Positions 7,473 to 15,070 of a stretch of 64,000 nt of DNA are shown here, one piece after another. The position numbers were made by a program, and so were the translations under genes. The notes beneath the pieces were generated by a model. The model was not told where the DNA came from, searched no databases, and saw only the letters and a list, made by a program, of their open reading frames with translations. This DNA is from Meishania sp964351985 (GTDB lineage Bacteria; Bacteroidota; Bacteroidia; Flavobacteriales; Flavobacteriaceae), in assembly GCA_964351985.1 (NCBI GenBank), contig CAYGPR010000008.1, positions 37,202-101,201 of the forward strand. The letters are read 5' to 3'. Positions within the stretch are counted from its first letter, which is position 1, and every line of letters starts with the position of its first letter.

Positions 7473-9455
7473 CTATTTTGACCCACCGATTTTTTTGAAA
7501 ACCACCAAGGAGTTTTTCTGTATGTCGGTCACATGTTTAAAAAGATTTTTAAGTGGGGTATAGGCTTCAGCAGTAAAATGGGTATTCTTCATGGAAAGCT
7601 CAAAAACAAGGGCTATCTGGTTCAAATTTTGTTGATGGAAAAACTGCAGAAAAACTAGTTCATCGCCTACTTGCACCGCTTGTTTTTCAGGCAGTTCTTG
7701 AACCTCATAACCTTCGGGAATTTCAATATTTATGGAGTATTTATAATTTCTCGGATACCCAAAGTCTATCGGATAATTTCGCTCCTCCATCTGAAACGGG
7801 TTTTCATCGAAGAAGGTGATTAAAAATGGATTTAAGTACACCACATCTCCCTTCAAGATATCTTCGATCATAAAAGTAAACCGTTCCGAGGTCTTTTTTT
7901 CGTTGCTCCGTTCTTTTATTAGTTCATGGCCCGTAATCTGAAATTCTCCGTTGATATCTTCCTCCATATCATCGAGATATTCTTCTTCGGTAGATTGCTT
8001 TAGCACTTTGTTGATATAGACCGCATCATACCCCATGGCGGTAACATCGAAAATACCCTCGGCCTTTTGTTCTTGAACATTGAAGGTGAGATTTGCCCGT
8101 ATCTGATACCTGTTCTTCATTTCGGGCCTAATATCGTACCAGTAACTTTCCTTTTTAAAGTCCATGACACGGCCGTAGTGGTTCAGGGCCTTGAAAGGTA
8201 ACATGCCAAAAGGGTTGAATTTATCGGTGGCATCTAAAAGATAATCTTCGCCGTTGATTTCGGCCTTTGCAATAAAATAATTGAAATCGGATATGACCGG
8301 ATGGATTTTCTTTGGCAAGGCCTCATCGCGTGTGGACAATAAAACCAAATTGGTCTTTATATCGGCGGCTTTTAAAAGGTTGATCAATGACATATTAATT
8401 TCGGCCACGCTTCCCTTTTTTTCATCAAATGCCTCTTTTACGCGAACGGTGCCGAAGATACTTCCGTTTTTGCCTGTCCAAGTATAATGGTCCCTGACGA
8501 ATTCATAAATGTTCTTGGCCTTTGTGAGGGCATCTCCATCGGTCAAAAGTGATTCGGGCACATTTTTTTCAAAGAACCCTTTTTTGTTCATTTGCCTGCC
8601 GATGTCCTTATCGGTTCTAAATTCGCGGTCAACATCTTTCCAGCTTTTTGTGAATTTCTCCGTGGTTCCGTCAAAGCGGTTTAATTGGGAAAGTTCAAAC
8701 TCAAGTCTTGAAATATAATTGTTTTCCGAAAGCATATATTCGTTTTCGGCTTTAAAAGCCGGAATATCTTTCATGGCGTATTTAAGTACCTCACAGTCGG
8801 CCGCTTTGGCAAATCCATCGATATGAAAGCATTCTTTTTGAACTTTGGCGTCGTTGATGTCTAAGACAAGTGCACCGGTCAACGAACGGTTGAATACATA
8901 GTTTCCCGGAATTTTCGCATTGAATTCGCTGTACAGTTTAGGAATGGATGATTGGAACGACCATCCCTTGAAATTATAGTCATAAGGCGTTATTATCGTA
9001 TAGGAGTATTCTAAAATACTACCCTTTTGCATCTTCGGAAAAGTGAATTTTTTCTGTTGCCACCTATCGGAAAGATCTTCGGTAAATATTTCTTTCGGAA
9101 GCACATTGTACTGCGCACCATCATTGTGTGTAACGGCCCTTATCTTCGTTACTTTTTCTGCCAGATTGTTATGATGGTACAATGGAATCTTAATAGTGCC
9201 ATATCCAAATCCCTTCTCATCTAGAATCTTGATCTTTGTATGATATTCTTTGACCAGCCGAACTCGTCGGTCTATAAGTTTGTAATAATTATCGCCTCGT
9301 TCATGAAGTACCACAGCGTGGGCTGTGGAATCTTTGTCATATGAGGTCAACTGCTTTTCTGAATTTGTCAGCTTGCCAAAAGTATCGGGCATTTGAGCGG
9401 AGGTTGCGGAAAAAGTCAAGAAAAGAACTAAGGCAGAAAAATACTTAAGGTACAT
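7473..9455 (-). CDS. DUF3857/transglutaminase-like protein, catalytic residues lost
   Basis: 660 residues from the ATG at 9453-9455. Signal peptide (cleavage near SAQ), then a DUF3857 domain to about residue 230, a transglutaminase-like domain at about 300-410 and a C-terminal beta domain. In active relatives the core reads G-x-C-x-[ED]; here it reads KKGSVAEINMSLI, with Val in the place of Cys (about residue 350). The usual Asn-x-His strand reads FNYFIAKAEI, with Phe for His, while the Asp of YLLDATD remains. Hence it is probably not an active protease or transglutaminase but a binding or scaffolding protein of the periplasm. Flavobacterial genomes often carry several such proteins. Confidence 0.8.
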   Translation of the reverse strand: MYLKYFSALVLFLTFSATSAQMPDTFGKLTNSEKQLTSYDKDSTAHAVVLHERGDNYYKLIDRRVRLVKEYHTKIKILDEKGFGYGTIKIPLYHHNNLAEKVTKIRAVTHNDGAQYNVLPKEIFTEDLSDRWQQKKFTFPKMQKGSILEYSYTIITPYDYNFKGWSFQSSIPKLYSEFNAKIPGNYVFNRSLTGALVLDINDAKVQKECFHIDGFAKAADCEVLKYAMKDIPAFKAENEYMLSENNYISRLEFELSQLNRFDGTTEKFTKSWKDVDREFRTDKDIGRQMNKKGFFEKNVPESLLTDGDALTKAKNIYEFVRDHYTWTGKNGSIFGTVRVKEAFDEKKGSVAEINMSLINLLKAADIKTNLVLLSTRDEALPKKIHPVISDFNYFIAKAEINGEDYLLDATDKFNPFGMLPFKALNHYGRVMDFKKESYWYDIRPEMKNRYQIRANLTFNVQEQKAEGIFDVTAMGYDAVYINKVLKQSTEEEYLDDMEEDINGEFQITGHELIKERSNEKKTSERFTFMIEDILKGDVVYLNPFLITFFDENPFQMEERNYPIDFGYPRNYKYSINIEIPEGYEVQELPEKQAVQVGDELVFLQFFHQQNLNQIALVFELSMKNTHFTAEAYTPLKNLFKHVTDIQKNSLVVFKKIGGSK

Positions 9456-9498
9456 GGTCAATGGTTTGGTACCTTTTTATAACTATTTTGTCTTTGAA

Positions 9499-10320
9499 TT
9501 ATTGCAGCGAGTTCACCGTTTTCCGAAGCGCGACCAAATTTGTCAACAGCCGCTCCAAATAATCCAGATGCAACATATTGGCACCATCGCTTTTGGCAAT
9601 GGATGGATCAAAGTGGGTTTCCATAAAGATCCCATCGACCCCCGCTGCGATTCCAGCCCTCGCCATAGTATTGATGAGTTCGGGACGACCTCCGGTAACA
9701 CCGGAAGCCTGGTTGGGCTGTTGCAAAGAATGGGTTACATCGAGAACTACAGGGGCGAATTGTTTCATGGTGGGAATTCCCCGAAAATCGACGATCATAT
9801 CTTGATACCCGAACATGGTACCACGATCGGTGATGCAGACCTGTTTGTTGCCTGAATCCGTTACTTTGGTCACTGCATGTTTCATGCTTTCGGGGCTCAT
9901 GAATTGTCCCTTTTTAAGATTTACCACTTTGCCGGTTTTAGCGGCTGCTACTACAAGATCTGTCTGACGTACAAGAAAAGCGGGAATCTGCAGCACGTCA
10001 ACAAATTCAGCAGCCATTTCGGCATCTGTCGTTTCATGAATATCGGTCACTGTCGGTACTTGAAAAGTTTCCGAAACTTTTCTTAGTATTTTCAATGCTT
10101 TTTCGTCCCCGATACCAGAAAATGAATCCACACGGCTTCGGTTTGCCTTTTTGAAACTCCCCTTAAAAACATAGGGAATTTGAAGTTTATCCGTTACCGA
10201 AACTATTTTTTCCGCAATGCGCAAGGCCATTTCTTCTCCCTCTATGGCGCAGGGTCCTGATAGCAAGAAAAAATTGTCTTTATCGGTATGTTTTATTTGT
10301 GGGATGAGCGAAAGATCCAT
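9499..10320 (-). CDS. kdsA: 3-deoxy-8-phosphooctulonate synthase (KDO-8-P synthase)
   Basis: 273 residues, a normal length. It condenses phosphoenolpyruvate with arabinose 5-phosphate to make KDO-8-phosphate, the precursor of the inner-core sugar of lipopolysaccharide. Family motifs are clear: LLSGPCAIEGEEMALRIAE, FKGSFKKANRSR, SGIGDEKALKIL, ITDRGTMFGYQDMIVDFRG, HSLQQPNQASGVTGGRPE and METHFDPSIAKSDGANMLH. Cytoplasmic. It lies 43 bp upstream of the transglutaminase-like gene on the same strand, so co-transcription is possible though not functionally obvious. Confidence 0.97.
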   Translation of the reverse strand: MDLSLIPQIKHTDKDNFFLLSGPCAIEGEEMALRIAEKIVSVTDKLQIPYVFKGSFKKANRSRVDSFSGIGDEKALKILRKVSETFQVPTVTDIHETTDAEMAAEFVDVLQIPAFLVRQTDLVVAAAKTGKVVNLKKGQFMSPESMKHAVTKVTDSGNKQVCITDRGTMFGYQDMIVDFRGIPTMKQFAPVVLDVTHSLQQPNQASGVTGGRPELINTMARAGIAAGVDGIFMETHFDPSIAKSDGANMLHLDYLERLLTNLVALRKTVNSLQ

Positions 10321-10395
10321 TTCTTAAAATTTCCCCAAAGATAGCATTTAACTGTGGTTTCCTTTTTAGATTTATCGGAGACAAAGCCATTATAC

Positions 10396-10986
10396 ATGAA
10401 GTTATATTTCGTTTGCATATTGTTTTTGGGAATTCTGATATGTCCAATAAACAATTTTGGACAAGTCAAGGAGCGAGGTAAAACTTTCGAACTCATTAAT
10501 TTGGAGCGCCATCAATTCAAGTTCGATTTGCTCTCTCCCGGACTTAGTTATGAGTTGGGAATTTTTAAAAACGTAACCGCTTCCGGAGGCCTTGGTATTG
10601 GTTATGCCACCTATCAAGAAGGCTATGCCATTGGTCTGACGTTGCATACCAGGGTACGGTATTATCATAATTTTAATAGAAGAATCAACAATAACAAGAA
10701 TATTTCAGGTAATTCAGGAAATTATATTGCGGCCGCTAGAAGTATTTTTTTCTCCCCATTGCGATTGGCAACGAATATCGAAGGCCCGGATGACTTTAAC
10801 ATTGGTTTTTACGGGGTTACCTATGGCATTCAACGCACTTACGAAAGCGGATTCAATTTTGATGCAGAGGTGGGCGCGGGATATTATGTCGGAGATGGGG
10901 TACCATCAGGCTACGGACCGTTATTCAACTTTAAATTCGGCTGGGTCGCCACAAAACGAAAATCGAGAAAACCGACCTTTGAATAA
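10396..10986 (+). CDS. Secreted beta-rich protein, paralogue A
   Basis: 196 residues from the ATG at 10396, the methionine that opens a proper signal peptide (MKLYFVCILFLGILICPINN). The mature part alternates short beta strands with glycines and ends in FGWVATKRKSRK, in the manner of small outer-membrane barrels. It shares with the next gene the blocks ISGNSGNYIA, YGIQRTYESGF and GW-V-KRK. I recognise no named family. The pair stands alone between kdsA and typA. Confidence 0.65.
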   Translation: MKLYFVCILFLGILICPINNFGQVKERGKTFELINLERHQFKFDLLSPGLSYELGIFKNVTASGGLGIGYATYQEGYAIGLTLHTRVRYYHNFNRRINNNKNISGNSGNYIAAARSIFFSPLRLATNIEGPDDFNIGFYGVTYGIQRTYESGFNFDAEVGAGYYVGDGVPSGYGPLFNFKFGWVATKRKSRKPTFE

Positions 10987-11057
10987 TTTGTGATCTGATT
11001 ATAATATTGGCGCACTATTTGGTGTTATGTTAGAATCTAATTCCTAATCAAATAGCA

Positions 11058-11585
11058 ATGCGAAAAAGTCTTTTAGTCGTATTCTTGACAATGGCCACCT
11101 TTATGGGTGCACAGTCGAGCAAAAATGTCGAGTCGGGATTATTCAAGCTCAATGCTTTTTTACCAGGCGCCTCTTATGAGCTAGGTGCCGGAAAAAACAC
11201 GACGTTTAATTTTGACCTCACGTTGTATCCTGCTTTCTCGGGAAATATTGTTGAGATTTTCCCCGCGGTGGGAGCTGATTTCCGATATTTTACCAATATG
11301 GAACGTCGTATCTCAAAAGGAAAATCCATTTCAGGAAATAGTGGCAACTATGTCGCTTTCGTGAATCAATTGTTAGTGACCGCGCCTATTTTAGGCAATC
11401 TGGAATATGATGGCCCGTTGTCGTATAACGCAAGTTTCGTCTACGGACTGCAACGTACCTATAAAAAAGGTTTTTATTGGGGGCTTTCCTTTGGCCCCGG
11501 TTTTTATACCAGGGATAATGATCCTACCGCTGCCATCTTTATCGATATGAAACTGGGTTGGGTACTTTCCAAAAGAAAGAATTAA
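11058..11585 (+). CDS. Secreted beta-rich protein, paralogue B
   Basis: 175 residues with a signal peptide (MRKSLLVVFLTMATFMGAQS). It is a tandem paralogue of the preceding gene: compare LPGASYELGAGKNTT with LSPGLSYELGIFKNVT, SISGNSGNYVAF with ISGNSGNYIAAA, YGLQRTYKKGF with YGIQRTYESGF, and the LGWVLSKRKN end. The 71-bp gap allows co-transcription. Function unknown; an outer-membrane barrel location is inferred from strand periodicity. Confidence 0.65.
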   Translation: MRKSLLVVFLTMATFMGAQSSKNVESGLFKLNAFLPGASYELGAGKNTTFNFDLTLYPAFSGNIVEIFPAVGADFRYFTNMERRISKGKSISGNSGNYVAFVNQLLVTAPILGNLEYDGPLSYNASFVYGLQRTYKKGFYWGLSFGPGFYTRDNDPTAAIFIDMKLGWVLSKRKN

Positions 11586-11626
11586 TTCCTTCAAAATCAA
11601 CAACATAAAAATAACATAACTTTATA

Positions 11627-11655
11627 TTGTTAGCCAGAAATTAGCAGTATCTTTG
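11627..11655 (+). promoter_or_regulatory. typA promoter
   Basis: TTG at 11627-11629 and TATCTTTG at 11648-11655 are separated by 18 bp, matching the Bacteroidota housekeeping promoter (TTG, about 19 bp, TAnnTTTG). It implies a 5' leader of roughly 155 nt for typA. Confidence 0.75.
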
Positions 11656-11751
11656 CACGCTTAAAATAGCAAGGGGTAAAAGCCCTTATGCAAAGTCGAG
11701 GTTCGACTAATCAATCATAAAACCTATTATCATTTCCTCTTCGTGAGGAAA
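11651..11751 (+). ncRNA. Structured 5' leader of typA (possible cis-regulatory RNA)
   Basis: Several perfect helices are packed into this untranslated leader: an outer CTTTGCA (11651-11657) with TGCAAAG (11689-11695) enclosing AAGGG/CCCTT (11671-11675 with 11683-11687); GTCGA/TCGAC around 11695-11707; and TTTCCTC/GAGGAAA (11733-11739 with 11745-11751). No uridine run follows the last stem, so it is not a simple terminator. I match it to no known riboswitch. The outermost helix would partly overlap the presumed -7 box, so its start is uncertain. Confidence 0.4.
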
Positions 11752-11815
11752 CGGGAATGGAGGACAACTAAAAAAATTTGTGATTGATTTGTTTCACCTT
11801 CTCTAAATTAGAATT

Positions 11816-13615
11816 ATGTCAATAACAAAAAATATAGCGATCATAGCGCACGTAGACCATGGCAAGACCACCTTGGTCGACAAGATCATGCACCATTGTC
11901 AACTGTTCAGGGATAACCAGAATACTGGGGAACTGATTTTGGACAATAATGACTTGGAGCGAGAGCGTGGAATTACCATTACTTCGAAGAACGTATCAGT
12001 TGTTTATAAAGATGTTAAGATCAACATCATCGATACGCCCGGTCACGCCGATTTTGGTGGTGAAGTTGAGCGTGTCCTGAACATGGCCGATGGCGTTCTT
12101 TTATTGGTCGATGCTTTTGAAGGCCCAATGCCACAGACCCGTTTTGTCTTGCAGAAGGCTATCGACTTGGGCTTGAAGCCTTGTGTGGTCATTAACAAAG
12201 TCGACAAGGAAAATTGTACGCCCGAAGAAGTGCATGAAAAGGTTTTTGACTTGATGTTCGAATTGGGCGCCGAAGAATGGCAATTGGATTTTCCGACCGT
12301 CTATGGTTCGGCCAAAAATAATTGGATGAGTGACGATTGGAAGAATGAGACCGATAATATTGAACCGCTTTTGGATATGGTCGTTGAGCACATTCCGACT
12401 TTTGAGGTCAAGGAAGGAAACACCCAAATGTTGATTACTTCTTTGGACTATTCCTCATTTACCGGACGAATCGCCATCGGAAGATTGCAGCGTGGCACCT
12501 TGAAGGAAAACCAACAGATTTCTTTGGTCAAACGAGATGGAAGCTTGGTAAAATCGAAGATAAAAGAACTGTTTACGTTTGAGGGCTTGGGCCGCTTGAA
12601 AGTGAAAGAAGTTATCGCGGGAGATATATGTGCCATCGTGGGTCTAGAAGGTTTTGAAATTGGTGATACCATTGCGGATGTTGAAAATCCTGAAGGATTG
12701 AAGACCATCGCAATCGATGAACCGACAATGAGTATGTTGTTTACGATCAATGATAGTCCGTTTTTTGGGCAAGACGGTAAATTCGTGACCTCTCGTCATA
12801 TCAAGGAACGATTGGAACGTGAATTGGAAAAAAACTTGGCCTTACGGGTCAACGAAACCGATAGTGCCGATAAATTTTTGGTTTTCGGCCGCGGTGTTTT
12901 GCATTTATCCGTTTTGATCGAGACGATGCGCCGTGAAGGTTATGAATTACAGATCGGGCAACCTCAGGTTATCATCAAGGAAATCGACGGGGTCAAATGT
13001 GAACCCATAGAACAATTGACCATAGATCTTCCTGAAGAGGTTTCCGGTAAAGCTGTTGAAATGGTTTCTATTCGGAAGGGAGAAATGACCAGTATGGAAG
13101 CCAAAGGCAACCGTATGGTCTGTGAGTTCATGATTCCCTCAAGAGGAATTATCGGACTACGAAACCAATTGCTGACCGCTACTGCCGGTGAGGCCATCAT
13201 GGCTCACCGATTTTTAGAATACCAACCTATGAAAGGGGATATTCCACAACGTCAGAACGGTTCTTTGGTTTCCATGGAAAAGGGAAAAGCGATTCCGTAT
13301 TCTATAGATAAACTCCAAGACCGCGGTAAGTTTTTCGTAGACCCAGGCGAAGATATTTATGAGGGTCAAGTCATTGGGGAAAATTCCCGAGGTGACGATA
13401 TGACCATCAACATCACGAAGACCAAGAAACTATCCAACGTACGTTCTTCTGGAGCGGATGATAAAGCAAAAATCGTTCCCGCCATAAAATTCTCCTTGGA
13501 AGAAGCGCTGGAATATATTCAGAAAGATGAGTATGTCGAGGTAACGCCGAAACACCTGAGACTTCGTAAAATCTATTTAAAAGAAGTGGATAGAAAACGA
13601 AATAAGATAGATTAG
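11816..13615 (+). CDS. typA: Ribosome-associated GTPase TypA/BipA
   Basis: 599 residues, the usual length. A translational GTPase of the EF-G class that binds the 70S ribosome and supports ribosome assembly and stress or cold adaptation. G motifs are intact: AHVDHGKTTLVD (G1), RGITITSKN (G2), DTPGHADFGGEVERVL (G3) and NKVDK (G4). The EF-G-like domains and the TypA-specific C-terminus follow (IPSRGIIGLRNQLLTATAG, PRQNGSLVSMEKGKAIPYS). Cytoplasmic, monocistronic, with its own promoter, a long structured leader and a strong terminator. Confidence 0.97.
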   Translation: MSITKNIAIIAHVDHGKTTLVDKIMHHCQLFRDNQNTGELILDNNDLERERGITITSKNVSVVYKDVKINIIDTPGHADFGGEVERVLNMADGVLLLVDAFEGPMPQTRFVLQKAIDLGLKPCVVINKVDKENCTPEEVHEKVFDLMFELGAEEWQLDFPTVYGSAKNNWMSDDWKNETDNIEPLLDMVVEHIPTFEVKEGNTQMLITSLDYSSFTGRIAIGRLQRGTLKENQQISLVKRDGSLVKSKIKELFTFEGLGRLKVKEVIAGDICAIVGLEGFEIGDTIADVENPEGLKTIAIDEPTMSMLFTINDSPFFGQDGKFVTSRHIKERLERELEKNLALRVNETDSADKFLVFGRGVLHLSVLIETMRREGYELQIGQPQVIIKEIDGVKCEPIEQLTIDLPEEVSGKAVEMVSIRKGEMTSMEAKGNRMVCEFMIPSRGIIGLRNQLLTATAGEAIMAHRFLEYQPMKGDIPQRQNGSLVSMEKGKAIPYSIDKLQDRGKFFVDPGEDIYEGQVIGENSRGDDMTINITKTKKLSNVRSSGADDKAKIVPAIKFSLEEALEYIQKDEYVEVTPKHLRLRKIYLKEVDRKRNKID

Positions 13616-13648
13616 ACATTTTTGGTCGGTTTTCTTAGCTAAAAAGAT

Positions 13649-13680
13649 AAAGTTCTTATTTTCGAATAAGAACTTTTTTT
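13649..13680 (+). terminator. typA terminator
   Basis: An 11-bp perfect stem (AAGTTCTTATT at 13650-13660 with 13665-13675, loop TTCG) is followed by a run of T. It lies 35 bp after the typA stop. Confidence 0.9.
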
Positions 13681-14159
13681 ATGCCGCAATTCAAGTTTAC
13701 CCAGCCGATACATCAACTTGAGAAAAGAAAGGGCGGTTATTTCTACTTTCAAATCGATGCCCCCGTTGTTGAACAGTTTCCCAAAAAAAAGCGGTTCGTC
13801 TCATTGGTACTATCGAAAGCAGCATTTCCTACTCTTGTGGGTTGGGCCATTTGGGCGGCTTTAACTTTTTTGTCATCCTTTCTATAAATAATTTGAACTC
13901 CTTGAATAGAAGTTTGGTGTGATGAGGTGTTTTTTGAATTTTACGAAGACCAGAATCCATTTGGGGTGGAAAATCCCGAAGCGCTCCAAATATTTTTAGC
14001 ACAGGATAAAGATGCGAAGCGAATTTTAGAAAAACTGACAGATGGTAGAAGCGCAGTCTAATCTATGCTATTAAACCGATTATGGATATAGATAAACAGT
14101 TACGAAAGACCATGGCGTACTTAGAGGAAGAAGATGTTATAATGAAGCGAAAAAAATAA
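13681..14159 (+). pseudogene. Frameshifted DUF1905/OmdA-like gene
   Basis: Fragments of one protein of about 158 residues are spread over two reading frames. Frame of 13681 gives KFTQPIHQLEKRKGGYFYFQ to KKKRF. The +2 frame gives SCGLGHLGGFNFFVILS to about 13915. The first frame resumes with DEVFFEFYEDQNPFGVENPE from 13921 to a stop at about 14060. The +2 frame then finishes with SLIYAIKPIMDIDKQL and ends in KRKK, stop 14157-14159. The pieces line up with the DUF1905 beta domain and the C-terminal helices of YdeI/OmpD-associated-type proteins. At least three frame changes make a sequencing slip unlikely: it is a decayed gene. Its apparent ATG abuts the typA terminator. Confidence 0.75.
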
Positions 14160-14243
14160 CAGCTAAAAATTTTATTAAAATCCGTTGAACAATAGATAGT
14201 ATTAGGTTGTACCGACCATGGATAACAATAAGAATGTAAATCG

Positions 14244-14996
14244 CTATTCGACCAACTGATGTCGCACATGGCATGCAGCAGCAGCCCCGATAATACCCGC
14301 CTGATTCTGTAGTTCGGCCGGTATGACGGGCATATCGACTTTGATATAATCTTTGAATTCGTCCCAGTCCTTCGAAGTGCCACCCCCTAAAATAACTAGA
14401 TCTGGAGAAACGATCAATTCAACATATTTTAGGAATTTATTGAAACGTTTGCCCCATTTCTTATAGGTAAGACCTTCACGTTCTTTGGCCGAGGCCGCCG
14501 CCCAGGTTTCTATTTTATCATATTTTTTATAGGGAATCTGGCCCAATTCAAAATTCGGGATCAATCGACCGTCCAAGAAAGCACCACTGCCCAAACCTGT
14601 GCCGATAGTTATCATGACGACGAAACCCATTTCGCCTTTGCCAGTTCCATAATTCATAGTAGCATAACCGGCTGCGTCGGCATCATTGATAACGGTAAAT
14701 TCGAGTCCTGTTCTTTTTTCAAGAAGTTCTTCCGCGTTCAGACCGTCCCAAGATTCGTGCAAATTACCGGAAGATTTGCACACTCCCTTTTTGATAACGG
14801 TAGGGAACCCGCAGCCCACATGGCCTTTATAATCGAAGTGTTCAATGATCTGTGCAATCACATCTGCCATCTCCTCAGGTTTTCGAGATTCAGGCGTGGG
14901 AATTCGAAAACGATCCGTGGTCATTTCCCCGGTCGTCATATCCACCAAGGCACCTTTTATTCCAGAGCCACCAACGTCAATACCAAGAATTTCCAT
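14244..14996 (-). CDS. ROK-family glucokinase, polyphosphate-glucokinase-like
   Basis: 250 residues from the ATG at 14994-14996, which gives the standard N-terminus MEILGIDVGGSGIKGALVD with the phosphate-binding loop. Other ROK features are VINDADAAGYATM (catalytic Asp), ITIGTGLGSGAFLDGRLIPN and NFELGQIPYKK, where polyphosphate glucokinases have ELGH. It phosphorylates a hexose, probably glucose, using polyphosphate and/or ATP; the donor cannot be read directly. The frame is open for 44 more codons upstream, but that would run into the sulfatase gene. Cytoplasmic; it follows the sulfatase on the same strand. Confidence 0.85.
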   Translation of the reverse strand: MEILGIDVGGSGIKGALVDMTTGEMTTDRFRIPTPESRKPEEMADVIAQIIEHFDYKGHVGCGFPTVIKKGVCKSSGNLHESWDGLNAEELLEKRTGLEFTVINDADAAGYATMNYGTGKGEMGFVVMITIGTGLGSGAFLDGRLIPNFELGQIPYKKYDKIETWAAASAKEREGLTYKKWGKRFNKFLKYVELIVSPDLVILGGGTSKDWDEFKDYIKVDMPVIPAELQNQAGIIGAAAACHVRHQLVE

Positions 14997-15070
14997 GAAA
15001 TAGGATTTGATTTTATGGGCGCAAAGTAATGAAAAGTTTACCCAACATTGAAATAATGTTATGAACCAGC

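Noticed and set aside
11640..11720. tRNA-like arm (GAGGTTCGACTAATC) in the typA leader
   Set aside because: The piece resembles a T-arm, but no acceptor stem, anticodon arm or CCA end can be drawn, and the helices seen do not form a cloverleaf.
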